In this document: positions 46,018-55,259 of the stretch, one piece after another
How positions within the stretch are numbered: the first letter of the stretch is position 1
How the letters are laid out: each line of letters starts with the position of its first letter
Assembly: GCA_050486265.1 (NCBI GenBank)
Contig: JBJHCY010000008.1
Span: 1 to 64,000, forward strand
Direction: 5' to 3'
DNA from: SLFH01 sp050486265
Lineage (GTDB): Bacteria; Planctomycetota; Phycisphaerae; Phycisphaerales; UBA1924
DNA: 64,000 nucleotides
Program-made: the position numbers and the translations under genes
Notes under the pieces: generated by a model
Databases searched by the model: none
What the model saw: only the letters and a program-made list of their open reading frames with translations
Told to the model about the DNA's origin: nothing

Positions 46018-47087
46018 TCGAGATCAAGGGCATCACCAAGAAGTTCGGCTCGCTCGTCGCGGTCGACGATCTCTCGCTCGAGATCGGCGAGGGCGAACTC
46101 TTCGGTTTCATCGGCCCCAACGGCGCCGGCAAGAGCACCACCATGAAGGTGCTCGCCTGCCTCATCCGGCCCGACTCGGGCAGCGCCAAGGTCTGCGGCT
46201 TTTCCACCAAGAACGAGGGCGAGCAGATCCGACGCGTCATCGGCTACATGACAGATTTTCTGGGCGTGTACGACGATCTGACGGTCGACGAGTATCTGCA
46301 GTTCTTCGCGGCGGCGTTCTCGCTGACGCGCAGCCGCAGAAGGTCGGTGATCGACGCGGTGCTTGAGCTGACAAACCTGACGGAGAAGAAGCGTGCGATG
46401 GTGTCGAGCCTGAGCCGGGGCATGCAGCAGCGTCTGGGCGTCGCCCGGGTCCTGATCCACGAGCCGAAGGTGCTGCTGCTCGACGAGCCCGCGAGCGGCC
46501 TTGACCCGCGCGCCCGCATCGAGATGCGCGAGCTGCTCGTTCGCCTGCGCGACATGGGCAAGTGCCTGATGGTCTCCAGCCACATCCTGACGGAGCTGGG
46601 CGAGATGTCGACCTCGATCGGCATCATCGAGAAGGGCAAGCTCGTCTACGCGGGCACGCTCGCCGATGCGCTGGAGCGCACGCGGGGGGGCGAACGCATC
46701 CTGATCTCACTCGAACACGAGCCGGCCGTCGGAGCGGAGTCCGAGCCGACGCCCGACCCCGCGGCGATCGTCGAGAGTGATGTCGCCGAGGACGGTGATT
46801 CAGAGGGCGTCGCCGGAAACGGGGCGCGGGCGCAGCCCGCCAAGCAAGCGGCCCCGACCCACCCCGACACGGCGCGGGCGGCCGGGCTCCTGCGTGAAGA
46901 CCCGCGCGTGGTCTCGGTCGTGGCAGAGAACGGGTCGCTGCTCGTCGAGCTCGTGCCCGAGGAGCGGAGCCACCACTTCGTGCTCGAGAAGCTCATCAAC
47001 GCGGGCGTGCGGATCCGGGCGTTCGAGCCCAAGGGCGCACGCCTCGAAGACGCGTTCTTGAAGCTGACCAAGGGGGCCCTGCAGTGA
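46014..47087 (+). CDS. ABC-2 type transporter ATP-binding protein with acidic C-terminal insertion
   Basis: A 357-residue ATPase with Walker A GPNGAGKST (about 37-45), signature LSRGMQQRL, Walker B VLLLDEPASGLDP and switch His in SSHILTE. It resembles CcmA/GldA-type exporter ATPases. After the ATPase core a low-complexity Ala/Glu/Pro segment (about 240-285) precedes a small C-terminal domain, making it about 50 residues longer than usual. GTG start overlapping the upstream gene; the stop overlaps the permease start. Confidence 0.9.
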   Translation: MIEIKGITKKFGSLVAVDDLSLEIGEGELFGFIGPNGAGKSTTMKVLACLIRPDSGSAKVCGFSTKNEGEQIRRVIGYMTDFLGVYDDLTVDEYLQFFAAAFSLTRSRRRSVIDAVLELTNLTEKKRAMVSSLSRGMQQRLGVARVLIHEPKVLLLDEPASGLDPRARIEMRELLVRLRDMGKCLMVSSHILTELGEMSTSIGIIEKGKLVYAGTLADALERTRGGERILISLEHEPAVGAESEPTPDPAAIVESDVAEDGDSEGVAGNGARAQPAKQAAPTHPDTARAAGLLREDPRVVSVVAENGSLLVELVPEERSHHFVLEKLINAGVRIRAFEPKGARLEDAFLKLTKGALQ

Positions 47088-49057
47088 CCTCCCTCCGCGC
47101 CGGCGCGTCCGGGCAAACTTACATCGGCGAGGCGGCGCCCGAGCTGTCGCCGCTGCAGCGATACAGCCCGCTGCGGCTCTTCTTCGGCCCCTCGTTCGCC
47201 AAGGAGATGCGGGTCACCGGGCGCAAGGGCACGACCTACAGCTATCGGTTCGTGTACACCATACTGCTGCTCCTGGTGATCGGGATGGCTTTCTTCGGTG
47301 CGTCGGCCTCGATCTCAGGGGGCGGCTCTGCCGCGGCACTCCAGCAGTACCAGGCGATCGCGCCCGTCACCGCGACCGCGATCATCTGGATCCAGTTCAT
47401 CGTGCTGGCGCTGCTCGCACCGTCGCTGACGGCCGGCGCCGTCGCCGACGAGAAGCTCTCGCGGACGCTGCCCTCGCTGATGACCACGCCCCTGCCCGCC
47501 TCGGAGATTATCCTCGGCAAGTTCTCCGCGAGGTTGGTGCTCCTGCTGATCCTGGCCGCGATACCGACACCGATCCTGCTGAGCGTGCGCGTGTTCGGCG
47601 GCCTTCCCGCCGCGTCCATCGCCTACAGCCTCGCGATCAGCCTCTCGGTCTTCGTGCTCGGGCTCGCCTGCGGGACGCTGATGTCGGTACGGTCTCACCG
47701 TTCGTCCGCGGCTTCGGCGGGCGGGCTCGGGCTCATGGTCACGATCGTCATGCTGCCGATGATCGCGTTCGTCGTGCTCGACCGCGCCGACGCCCTGTCG
47801 TACGAGACCACCGAGTCGCTGATGCTCGTCTTCAGCCCCGCGGTGATGGTCACGATCACCGGCCACGAGTTCTTTGACGAAGCGCCGCCGCGGATCCTCC
47901 CGGCGATCGCCTACAGCCTGGCGTTCTCTGCGGTCGTGCTCGCACTGGCGGTGATCTCGTGCCGCCGCGTGCTCAACCGCTACGCCGCCTTCGACGCGCC
48001 CGGCCCTGTGAAAAGCAAGAACAAGCCATCGGGCGGATCCGAGCGGAAGGGTCGTACGCCGCGGCGGCGTGCTCGCGACGCCGAGGCGGGGCGGGAACCG
48101 ACCGCCTCCGAAGCCACGCAGAGCGACACGCCCCCCGCGACTGCGACCATAAAACCGGGCGGCCTGCGCTTCGCCTCGACCAACCGCGAGGTCTGGAACA
48201 ACCCGATCCTCTGGCGCGAGCTCCGTCAGCCGGCGTTCAGCAGCCGCATCAAGCTCGGCGTGACCGTCGGCGCCGTGATGCTCTTCTGGCTCTGGTTCGC
48301 CTTCGGCGGGGGCAGCACCGGAGACAGCGTCGCCGCGATCCACGGGTGGGTGGCGTTCGCCGGCCTGATGATCTTCACGGTGCAGGTCGCTTCGCGGACC
48401 GCCGGCGCGTTCGCAAAGGAGCGTGAGGCCGGCACGCTCGACACGCTGCTGACCGCGCCCGTCCGCCCAAGGCGGATCGTCTTGGCCAAGACGGTCGGCC
48501 CCTTCCGCCAGCTCTGGTTCGTGCCCGCGTTGGCGCTGACACACTTCGGCGTGATCGGCGTGTTCTCCGACACGGCCAGCCCGCTCTTCGTGGTACACCT
48601 CGCGTTGGTCTTCGCGGCTACGGCCGTCTTCATCGGCGGCCTCGGGGCTCTTTTCGGGCTGGTCCTCAAACGGGCGCTGATCGCAAGCACGCTCGCCCAG
48701 GGCGTGGGGCTGCTGCTCTGGCTGGCCCTGCCCGCCTCGTACGCCATGCTGACCGAACTGCTCTACACGGGCCGGCGATATTCTCCCATCTACTCGGAAT
48801 ACATCCTCGACGCGATGCTGATCATCAATCCGTTCGTGCTGCTCGGCCATGCCTTCAAAGCCGGCGTCATCGATGTCTTCGACTATCAGTTTTCCAGTCG
48901 ACCCGCGACCTTCGGGACATTCTTCGGCTATGAGCTCGGCCCGGTGGTGTTTACGCTGATCCTGATCGGCGGGCTCGTTCTCGCGGCGCTTGTCGCGGCC
49001 GCCGCGGTCTTCCTCGCGTCCAAGGGCTTCAACCGCTTCGTCGGCCGCCCTTCTTGA
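47084..49057 (+). CDS. ABC-2 family permease with about twelve membrane helices
   Basis: A 657-residue protein: two homologous-looking blocks of six helices each, joined by a charged linker at about 305-355 (Lys/Arg/Glu-rich). Each block contains the ABC-2 pattern of an N-terminal Arg-rich segment followed by an EK-x-xGTLDTLLTAPVRPRRI type motif (block 2) or DEKLSRTLPSLMTTPLPASE (block 1). A fused double permease of this kind does not need a second permease subunit. GTG start overlapping the ATPase stop. Substrate unknown. It converges on the nitroreductase gene. Confidence 0.85.
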   Translation: MTSLRAGASGQTYIGEAAPELSPLQRYSPLRLFFGPSFAKEMRVTGRKGTTYSYRFVYTILLLLVIGMAFFGASASISGGGSAAALQQYQAIAPVTATAIIWIQFIVLALLAPSLTAGAVADEKLSRTLPSLMTTPLPASEIILGKFSARLVLLLILAAIPTPILLSVRVFGGLPAASIAYSLAISLSVFVLGLACGTLMSVRSHRSSAASAGGLGLMVTIVMLPMIAFVVLDRADALSYETTESLMLVFSPAVMVTITGHEFFDEAPPRILPAIAYSLAFSAVVLALAVISCRRVLNRYAAFDAPGPVKSKNKPSGGSERKGRTPRRRARDAEAGREPTASEATQSDTPPATATIKPGGLRFASTNREVWNNPILWRELRQPAFSSRIKLGVTVGAVMLFWLWFAFGGGSTGDSVAAIHGWVAFAGLMIFTVQVASRTAGAFAKEREAGTLDTLLTAPVRPRRIVLAKTVGPFRQLWFVPALALTHFGVIGVFSDTASPLFVVHLALVFAATAVFIGGLGALFGLVLKRALIASTLAQGVGLLLWLALPASYAMLTELLYTGRRYSPIYSEYILDAMLIINPFVLLGHAFKAGVIDVFDYQFSSRPATFGTFFGYELGPVVFTLILIGGLVLAALVAAAAVFLASKGFNRFVGRPS

Positions 49058-49081
49058 AGCTGTTCCGGCGCGGCGCCGCCC

Positions 49082-49720
49082 TCAGCGGTGCAGCACCATG
49101 ATCTCATCGAGATCTTTGCGCGAGATGTCGGGCACCATGCACCCCTCGGCCGGGTAGCCCACCGGGATGAGCAGGAACGCCCGCTCGTGCTCGGGTCGCC
49201 CGAGCACCTTGGAGAGAAACCCCATCGGGCTGGGCGTGTGCGTCAGCGTCGCCAGGCCCGCGTGGTGGAGGGCCGCGAGTAGCAGGCCCGTCGCGATGCC
49301 GACCGACTCGTTGGTGTAATAGGTCTGGCCCCCGTCGTCGGCCTTGGCGAGCTTGAAGACGACGATCAGCCAGGGCGCGACTTCAAGAAACGGCTTGCGA
49401 TCGTCGGTGCCGAAGGGGTGGAGGTCTTGCAGCCAAGCCTCGCTCGCCCTTCTGGAGTAGAACTCGCGCTCCTCGGCCTCGGCCGCCTCGCGGATCTGTT
49501 TCTTCAGCCCTGCATCGGCGACGGCGACGAACCGCCAGGGCTGTTTGTTCGCCCCGCTCGGGGCGGTTCCCGCGGCGCTGACGCACCAGCGGATGGTCTC
49601 CTCGCTCACCGGGCGGTCGCTGAACTCGCGGACGGTGCGGCGGAGCTTCATCCGCTCGAAAAACGCCCTCGCCTCCTCCTCGGGGGAACTTTTCGGCCGG
49701 TAGGGCGTCAAAGGAACCAT
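49082..49720 (-). CDS. Nitroreductase-family flavoprotein (iodotyrosine-deiodinase-like)
   Basis: FMN-binding protein of 212 residues. The N-terminal FFERMKLRRTVREFSDRPV, the SAAGTAPSGANKQPWRFV block and the C-terminal FLLIPVGYPAEGC fit the branch related to iodotyrosine deiodinase and BluB-like enzymes. It lacks any fused domain. Starts at 49720 or 49801 are possible; neither has a good ribosome binding site, and the shorter is chosen because it begins just ahead of the conserved fold. Divergent from the first gene of the secreted-paralog array. Confidence 0.82.
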   Translation of the reverse strand: MVPLTPYRPKSSPEEEARAFFERMKLRRTVREFSDRPVSEETIRWCVSAAGTAPSGANKQPWRFVAVADAGLKKQIREAAEAEEREFYSRRASEAWLQDLHPFGTDDRKPFLEVAPWLIVVFKLAKADDGGQTYYTNESVGIATGLLLAALHHAGLATLTHTPSPMGFLSKVLGRPEHERAFLLIPVGYPAEGCMVPDISRKDLDEIMVLHR

Positions 49721-49948
49721 GGCCGGAGGCCGTTTCTCGGGCGTGTCGCCCCTGTTTCCGGCGGATCTGTCGTTGGAGGACGGTTCTTCGTGGGCTTGCA
49801 TCCGGACATTTTCGCGGATTTTGCCCCGGCTCGCCGGACGCCGGGGGCGGTGCGGCGTCAATCCTCCCGAGGGGGGAACCGCCCGACCCGCCCAGCCGGA
49901 GCGGGAGGGCGGTTTTCTGAACCGTCCCGGCCCTTCGAGGACCCCACG

Positions 49949-51001
49949 ATGCGCCGATGTCTCGCCGCCCTTGCCCCGCTCGCCGTGCTCACTCTCGCCG
50001 CCCTCGGCCCGTTCTGCCAACCCGCGGCCGCCTCGCCGGTCCTCGATGCGAAGGCGGAGGTGCAGCGTCTGATCGATCGCCCGATCAACGCGGCGTTGCT
50101 GTATCACAGGTTGTGGACGCTGCACGACAGCCGCATCGCGCTCTTCAACGAGGCGACGGCTGAGGGAGGCCTCGACTTCGAGAACCCTGAGTGGGTTCCG
50201 GATGAAGCGCTGTCGGAAGTGCTGGAGGACATGCAGACTTTCATTAAGGGACTGATGGCGGCGGCTGCGGAACCCGAGGCGGACTGGGGCATCGAGCACC
50301 GCGACGGTGTCGAGGCGATGCTGCCCCACCTCCGCATGCTCCGTGATTCGGCGAGGTTGCTGCGGGCGGATGCTCGAAGGCTCGCCGCAGCGGGAGAGCA
50401 TGAGTCTGCGGCAGACCGTGTCACCGCCATCTACCGCATGTCGACGCAGTCGCGCCGCGACGGCTTGCTGATCTGCGCGCTGGTCAATGCGAGCATCGCG
50501 TCGATGGCATCGATGGAGGCCCGCATGCTCGTCGCTGTCTACGAACTCGGGCCAGACGCGAGGGCAAAGTTGCTCCGCGCCATGGACGCCCTGCCGCACG
50601 AGGACCCCTACGGCATCGAGTATGCCGTCGTCATCGAGCCGCAGATCTTTGTCGAATGGATGCGTCGCTCTTTCACCGACGAGCGTCCGGGCGAGAAGCT
50701 CATCGAGGCGATGATGATCGAGGACAACGCTCGGGCGGAGCAGCTCCGCGCAATGTTCGGTACCGACCTCGCCCGCGAACTGGAACTTTACGAGCAGGTC
50801 GGCCGCGATGTCGTCCGCATCTGGAACGATCCCGAGGTTCTCGTCAAACTCGGCGAGCTGAGCCGCGATCTCCAAGCCGGGAAGTATGGACAAATCGCAA
50901 GGCTGATGGCGCCAGCGTTCACCCACATTCGCCAGCAGTCCGAGCGGGCCGATCGGGATCTTCAGCGGGCGCGTGCCGCGCTCTTGCGGGAGGACGATTG
51001 A
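49949..51001 (+). CDS. Secreted helical protein, paralog 1 of 5
   Basis: Unrecognised family, 350 residues, with a signal peptide ending near PAAASPV. The mature protein is almost entirely helical and looks like TPR-type scaffolding. Blocks shared with paralog 3 are INAALLY, EPEADWGIEHR, RLLRADARRLAA, AIYRMSTQSRRDGLLIC and EDPYGIEYA, and the tail RADRDLQRARAALLRE. Nucleotide similarity to paralog 3 is high over the same regions. Its stop overlaps the ATG of paralog 2 (TGATG). The function is unknown. Confidence 0.65.
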   Translation: MRRCLAALAPLAVLTLAALGPFCQPAAASPVLDAKAEVQRLIDRPINAALLYHRLWTLHDSRIALFNEATAEGGLDFENPEWVPDEALSEVLEDMQTFIKGLMAAAAEPEADWGIEHRDGVEAMLPHLRMLRDSARLLRADARRLAAAGEHESAADRVTAIYRMSTQSRRDGLLICALVNASIASMASMEARMLVAVYELGPDARAKLLRAMDALPHEDPYGIEYAVVIEPQIFVEWMRRSFTDERPGEKLIEAMMIEDNARAEQLRAMFGTDLARELELYEQVGRDVVRIWNDPEVLVKLGELSRDLQAGKYGQIARLMAPAFTHIRQQSERADRDLQRARAALLREDD

Positions 51002-52035
51002 TGGAAGGAAGGTCGGTGCGCACAAGCCGAGCGGGCTTCTGTTTCTCCCGGGGCGTCGCCGCGATCGCGGCGGCGTTCCTTGCTGCGCCGGGCTTGGCCG
51101 AAGTCAATGAGGCTCACGCCGCTCCGGCCGCAGAGGCCGTCGAATTGAACGCGCCCGATCGCTTCCGGGCCATCTTCAGTGAGCACGCGCTCTCGTTTAC
51201 CATCTTCGAGAACACCGGCATCGGCCGGACGATCATGGTCCAGCCTGACTGGACGCCGGGCGAGGCGCACCGCGGCCTGCTCGAATCGATGCAGCCGCTG
51301 ATCGGTTCGCTCGTCGAGGCGTCGCACGCCCCTTTGGCGCCGTGGGGCGAAGACGCCGTCGACGCGCCCGTGCTGGAGGTCTGCTGCTGGCTGCGGTTCT
51401 ACAACGCGTCGATCATGCTCGCCGCGGACGCGCGACGACTCGGGGCGTTGGGCGACACAAAGGCCGCGGCCGAGCGCATCGGCGCGATCGTCCGCATGGC
51501 GGGGCACATCGGCGAGATCAGGCACTTTCAGTCCGCAGAGGCCGCCGAGACGCTCCTGCGCTTCGCCAGCGAAGAGTCGGAGTTTCTGATGGCGTCGCCC
51601 GGCGCCGGCGATGCGGAACGCGAAGTGATCCGCGATGCTGTCGCGACGATCGACCCCGAAGATCCGGTCGGCTTCGCCGGCGCGATCGAGAACCAGCGGG
51701 CGATGGTGCTTCGGTTTATCGAGCTGCGCGATTCGCCGTCCGGAACCGGCGGCAAAGACGCCGATCGCGCCAGAAGCCACGCGGCCGACTCCGGCCTGAC
51801 GCCGGATGTCATCGACCGCCGGCAGGCGGAGGCCTATTTCGAGGAAGTCGCCGAAGCGTGGGCGTCGCCCCGCCTGCATAAGCAGGTTGAATCGATGCAG
51901 TGGCGCCAGGAAACAGGCGTTTTCGGCGCAAGGTGGACGGTCGCCACGCCGCACCCGCTGCGCCATGTCCTCGTAGTCGAGCGCAGCCGCGAGCATCTGC
52001 GGGTCCTGCGCGCCCTCGCCGGGGGCCGATCATGA
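51001..52035 (+). CDS. Secreted helical protein, paralog 2 of 5 (divergent)
   Basis: A 344-residue protein with a signal peptide (about residues 14-40, ending NEAHAAPAA). It is the most diverged member; family resemblance rests on length, predicted helicity, LLESMQPLIGSLVEASHAP, the LAADARRLGALGDTKAAAER block and AIENQRAMVLRFIELRD. It has an unusual CCW pair near residue 125. Coupled to paralog 1 by overlapping stop and start. Confidence 0.55.
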   Translation: MEGRSVRTSRAGFCFSRGVAAIAAAFLAAPGLAEVNEAHAAPAAEAVELNAPDRFRAIFSEHALSFTIFENTGIGRTIMVQPDWTPGEAHRGLLESMQPLIGSLVEASHAPLAPWGEDAVDAPVLEVCCWLRFYNASIMLAADARRLGALGDTKAAAERIGAIVRMAGHIGEIRHFQSAEAAETLLRFASEESEFLMASPGAGDAEREVIRDAVATIDPEDPVGFAGAIENQRAMVLRFIELRDSPSGTGGKDADRARSHAADSGLTPDVIDRRQAEAYFEEVAEAWASPRLHKQVESMQWRQETGVFGARWTVATPHPLRHVLVVERSREHLRVLRALAGGRS

Positions 52036-52055
52036 GCCGGGAGCGTCGAAAGCCG

Positions 52056-52083
52056 TTGTGCTCGCGAGGTGATTCGGTAGACT
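52056..52083 (+). promoter_or_regulatory. Candidate promoter before paralog 3
   Basis: TTGTGC at 52056-52061 and TAGACT at 52078-52083 with a 16-base spacer, 46 bases before the ATG at 52130. This is the best -35/-10 pair I see in the window. Confidence 0.45.
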
Positions 52084-52129
52084 GCCAAGAAGGGACGCGG
52101 GGCGGACCCCGCCGCAAGGAGCCTTTTCG

Positions 52130-53167
52130 ATGAAGATGAGATCAGTGCTGTGCACGCTTGCCGCGGCGGGGGCCTTGGGCTCCGCGGCTGTCGGCGCCGC
52201 CTCGCCGGTCCCCGACGCGAGGGCGGAGGCGCAGCGGCTGATCGATCGCCCGATCAACGCGGCGTTGCTGTATCAAAGGCTTTGGAGGGTGCACGACAGC
52301 CGGATCGAGGCGTTCAACGAGGCGACCCCGCAAGGTGAACTCGACTTTGAGAACCCTCAGTGGGTTCCGGATGCATCGCTGTCAGAAGTCCTGCAAGACC
52401 TGCAGCCTCTTATCAAGGGCCTTATGGCTGCGGCTGAAGAACCGGAGGCGGACTGGGGCATCGAGCATCGCGCCGGTGTCGAGGCGACGGTTCCTCATCT
52501 TGGAGCACTTCGTGAATCGGTGAGGTTGCTGCGGGCGGACGCACGCAGGCTCGCCGCGGAGGGAGCGCACGAGGCCGCCGCCGACCGAATCATCGCGTTG
52601 TACCGGATGTCCACACAGTCGCGTCGCGACGGGTTGCTGATCTGCGCAGTAGTAAACATGGCGATCGGCTCGACAGCTTCGAGTGAGACCCGTGTGCTCG
52701 TCGATGTCTACGAGATCGACCCGGACATAAAGGCGAGAATTGTCCGCGCCATCGACACGTTGCCTGACGAAGATCCCTACGGCATCGAATACGCAATCAT
52801 CATGGAACCGCACCACTACGCCGAGTGGATCCGCCACACCTTTACCGAAGAGCGGCCTGGCGAGAGGCTTGTCGAGGCGATGATGATCGGCAATCAAACC
52901 ATGGCCGACCGGCTCCGCGCGATGACCCGAGACGATCTCGCCCAAGAACTCGAGCGCTACGAGCAGTTCGGGCGCGATGCGATCCGTGCGTGGAACGATC
53001 CGGAAGCCCTCGCCAAAGTCACCGAGTTGGACTATGGGATCCTCCCCGGGAAGTACGGGCACATCGCGGCGATGTCGCCGTCGATCCGGTACTTGCGCCA
53101 ACAGTTCGAACAGGCCGACCGCGATCTGCGGCGAACGCGTGCCGCGCTCTTGCGGGCGGAAGATTGA
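52130..53167 (+). CDS. Secreted helical protein, paralog 3 of 5
   Basis: A 345-residue close paralog of the 49949 gene; the two share long nearly identical stretches at DNA level, for example around the INAALLY coding region. The signal peptide ends near GAASPV. Blocks RLIDRPINAALLYQRLW, PEADWGIEHRAGVEA, RMSTQSRRDGLLICAV and DEDPYGIEYAI are conserved. AAGGAG precedes the ATG. It is followed after 34 bases by paralog 4. Confidence 0.65.
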   Translation: MKMRSVLCTLAAAGALGSAAVGAASPVPDARAEAQRLIDRPINAALLYQRLWRVHDSRIEAFNEATPQGELDFENPQWVPDASLSEVLQDLQPLIKGLMAAAEEPEADWGIEHRAGVEATVPHLGALRESVRLLRADARRLAAEGAHEAAADRIIALYRMSTQSRRDGLLICAVVNMAIGSTASSETRVLVDVYEIDPDIKARIVRAIDTLPDEDPYGIEYAIIMEPHHYAEWIRHTFTEERPGERLVEAMMIGNQTMADRLRAMTRDDLAQELERYEQFGRDAIRAWNDPEALAKVTELDYGILPGKYGHIAAMSPSIRYLRQQFEQADRDLRRTRAALLRAED

Positions 53168-53201
53168 TGCTGAGCGGGTCTTGCGGGAAGGAGTCTTTGC
53201 G

Positions 53202-54224
53202 ATGAAGTTCAAATCAGTGATGTGCACGCTCGCGGCAGCGGGCGTCTTGTTCGTCTCTTGCGATCGCTTCGCTTTCGGCGTTTCGTCTGCTGCGGCCGGC
53301 GTCACCGCGAACGAGCGGCACGCAGACGACCGGAACGCGGCGGAGCTCTACCGAGCCGCGTGGGAGCGTCACGCCGATCTGCTCGACGCGTTCGAAGCCG
53401 AGCAGCAGCGAGCGGAGATTCAGTCAACGAGCGCCGAATGGACGCCGGAAGAGGAGACGATGGCCGTGCTCCGCGCGTGCCGCCCGCTGGTGGAGGATCT
53501 GATCGCCGCGACGCGTGCCGCCGAGGCGGAATGGGGCTTCCGCGATTCGGAAGATTTCTTCGTCGAGTTGCCGCATCTCCGGATGCTGCGTGAGTCGGCC
53601 CGCCTGCTCGCGGCCGATGCGCGGGCGAGGATGGCCCTGAACGATCACAAAGGCGCCGCCGAGCGCATCGCGGCGATGTTCCGCATGTCCCGGCACCTGC
53701 GTGATGACGAAATCATCATCTCGTCGCTGGTCGCGATGGCGATCGGTCAGTTCGGCGTGCAGATGACCGAGCTGTTCATCGCCGAAGGGCGTCCGGCGCC
53801 AGAGCATCTCGCCCCGATCCGGGCCGCCGTCGACGCGATCCCCAAGGACGACCCGTTTTCGATGCTCGACGCGATCAAGGGCGATCGCCGGCGGGTAAGG
53901 ACGGGCTTTCGGAACTGGATCGACGCGGGCGCGCCGCCCGAGAAGGCGCCGTCGTCGATCGATGCCCCGCTGAACCTCGCAGAGTCCATCGTCATGATGG
54001 CCCAACTCGAACGCCTGGACGCTTGCTACGAAGCGCTCATCGACGCCTGGCGGGCCGAGGACGCGGCTGAGAGGGTCGCAGAGCTCGAACGGCAGATCGA
54101 AGCGGGCAAGTACGGCTATCTCGCCCAGACCATGGCCCCGGCGATGACGCGGATGTACGAGGCGGATCAGCGAGCAAAGGCACGCATCGCCGACGTCCGG
54201 GCGTTGCTGGAGGTGCAGCCATGA
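53202..54224 (+). CDS. Secreted helical protein, paralog 4 of 5
   Basis: A 340-residue member of the second subtype shared with paralog 5. The N-terminal 10 residues match paralog 3 (MKFKSVMCTLAAAG), then the sequence switches to the subtype-2 mature form: WERHADLLDAFEAEQQR, SAEWTPEEET, LRACRPLVEDLI, RLLAADARARMA and FRMSRHLRDDE. The signal peptide is cut after about residue 30, or a lipobox-like VSC at residue 20 may lipidate it. The stop overlaps the paralog 5 start. Confidence 0.65.
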   Translation: MKFKSVMCTLAAAGVLFVSCDRFAFGVSSAAAGVTANERHADDRNAAELYRAAWERHADLLDAFEAEQQRAEIQSTSAEWTPEEETMAVLRACRPLVEDLIAATRAAEAEWGFRDSEDFFVELPHLRMLRESARLLAADARARMALNDHKGAAERIAAMFRMSRHLRDDEIIISSLVAMAIGQFGVQMTELFIAEGRPAPEHLAPIRAAVDAIPKDDPFSMLDAIKGDRRRVRTGFRNWIDAGAPPEKAPSSIDAPLNLAESIVMMAQLERLDACYEALIDAWRAEDAAERVAELERQIEAGKYGYLAQTMAPAMTRMYEADQRAKARIADVRALLEVQP

Positions 54225-55249
54225 CTCGCCAAGTTTTGCAATTGTGTGTGTCGATGCAGGCGTTGCCGAGATGCGTGCTGTTGAGTTGTCTGCTGATCTT
54301 CTTCGCCGCGGCGCCGCGAGCCGCTTCGCAGGAGGATGTGGCCGATAAGGCAAACGCAGCGGATCTGTACCGCCTTGCGTGGGAGCGTCACGCCGATCTG
54401 CTCGACGCGTTCAACGCCGAGCAGCAGCGGACGGAGATTGAATTATCGAGCGCCGAGTGGACGCCGGAGAAGGAGACGATCGATGTGCTCCGCGCGTGCC
54501 GCCCGCTGGTGGAGGATCTGATCCGCGCATCGAGCGCGGGTGAAGCGGACTGGTTTGGCGAGAAGAAAGAGTTGTTCGCACCGCTTGCGCATCACGGTCG
54601 GTTGCGTTCCAGCGCCCGTTTGCTCGCCCTGGATGCAAGAGTGCAGATGGAAGCCGGAGATCATGCCGCGGCTGCCGATCGAGTCGCCGCGTTGTTCCGC
54701 ATGTCCGGCCAGCTCCGCGGCGACGAACTCATTTCGGCTTTGCTCGGCATGGGCATCTTCGATGTCGGCGCGCAGATGGCCGAGTTCTTCGTAAACGAGA
54801 TCTCCACCGATGTCGAGCATCTGCGCCCGATCCGGGCGGCATTGGATGCTCTGTCCGACGAAGACCCTTTTGCGATGATCGACGCGATCGAAGGCGAGCG
54901 CCGCCGATCGACGGCAGGCTTGCGGAGTTGGCTCGAAGCCGGCGCGCCGCCGGAGGAGGCGCCGCGGGTGCTCGAAGGTCCGCTTCGCTTCGCCGAGGCT
55001 GTGTTCATCATGGGTCAGCTCGAACGACTCGACGCGTACTACGAAGAAATCATCGAAGCGTGGCAGGCCGAGGATCCACCAGCCAGAATCGCAGAGCTCG
55101 AACAGGCGGCGGCCGCCTGGCGGTACGGCATGCTCACGCAGATCATGGCCCCGGCGATTGGGCTGGCGTACAAGGCGGATCAACGCACCCAGGCCCGCAT
55201 CGCCGAGGTCCGGGCGTTGCTCGAAGAGCACGGCGCGGGCGGGAGATGA
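54221..55249 (+). CDS. Secreted helical protein, paralog 5 of 5
   Basis: A 342-residue close relative of paralog 4: WERHADLLDAFNAEQQR, SAEWTPEKET, LRACRPLVEDLI and FRMSGQLRGDE. Blocks of 36 bases are identical to paralog 4 (for example 53469-53504 and 54488-54523). The signal peptide spans about residues 12-36; an alternative ATG at 54254 would give a more typical leader. It ends ten bases before the ECF sigma factor gene. Confidence 0.65.
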   Translation: MTRQVLQLCVSMQALPRCVLLSCLLIFFAAAPRAASQEDVADKANAADLYRLAWERHADLLDAFNAEQQRTEIELSSAEWTPEKETIDVLRACRPLVEDLIRASSAGEADWFGEKKELFAPLAHHGRLRSSARLLALDARVQMEAGDHAAAADRVAALFRMSGQLRGDELISALLGMGIFDVGAQMAEFFVNEISTDVEHLRPIRAALDALSDEDPFAMIDAIEGERRRSTAGLRSWLEAGAPPEEAPRVLEGPLRFAEAVFIMGQLERLDAYYEEIIEAWQAEDPPARIAELEQAAAAWRYGMLTQIMAPAIGLAYKADQRTQARIAEVRALLEEHGAGGR

Positions 55250-55259
55250 AGTTCCACGC

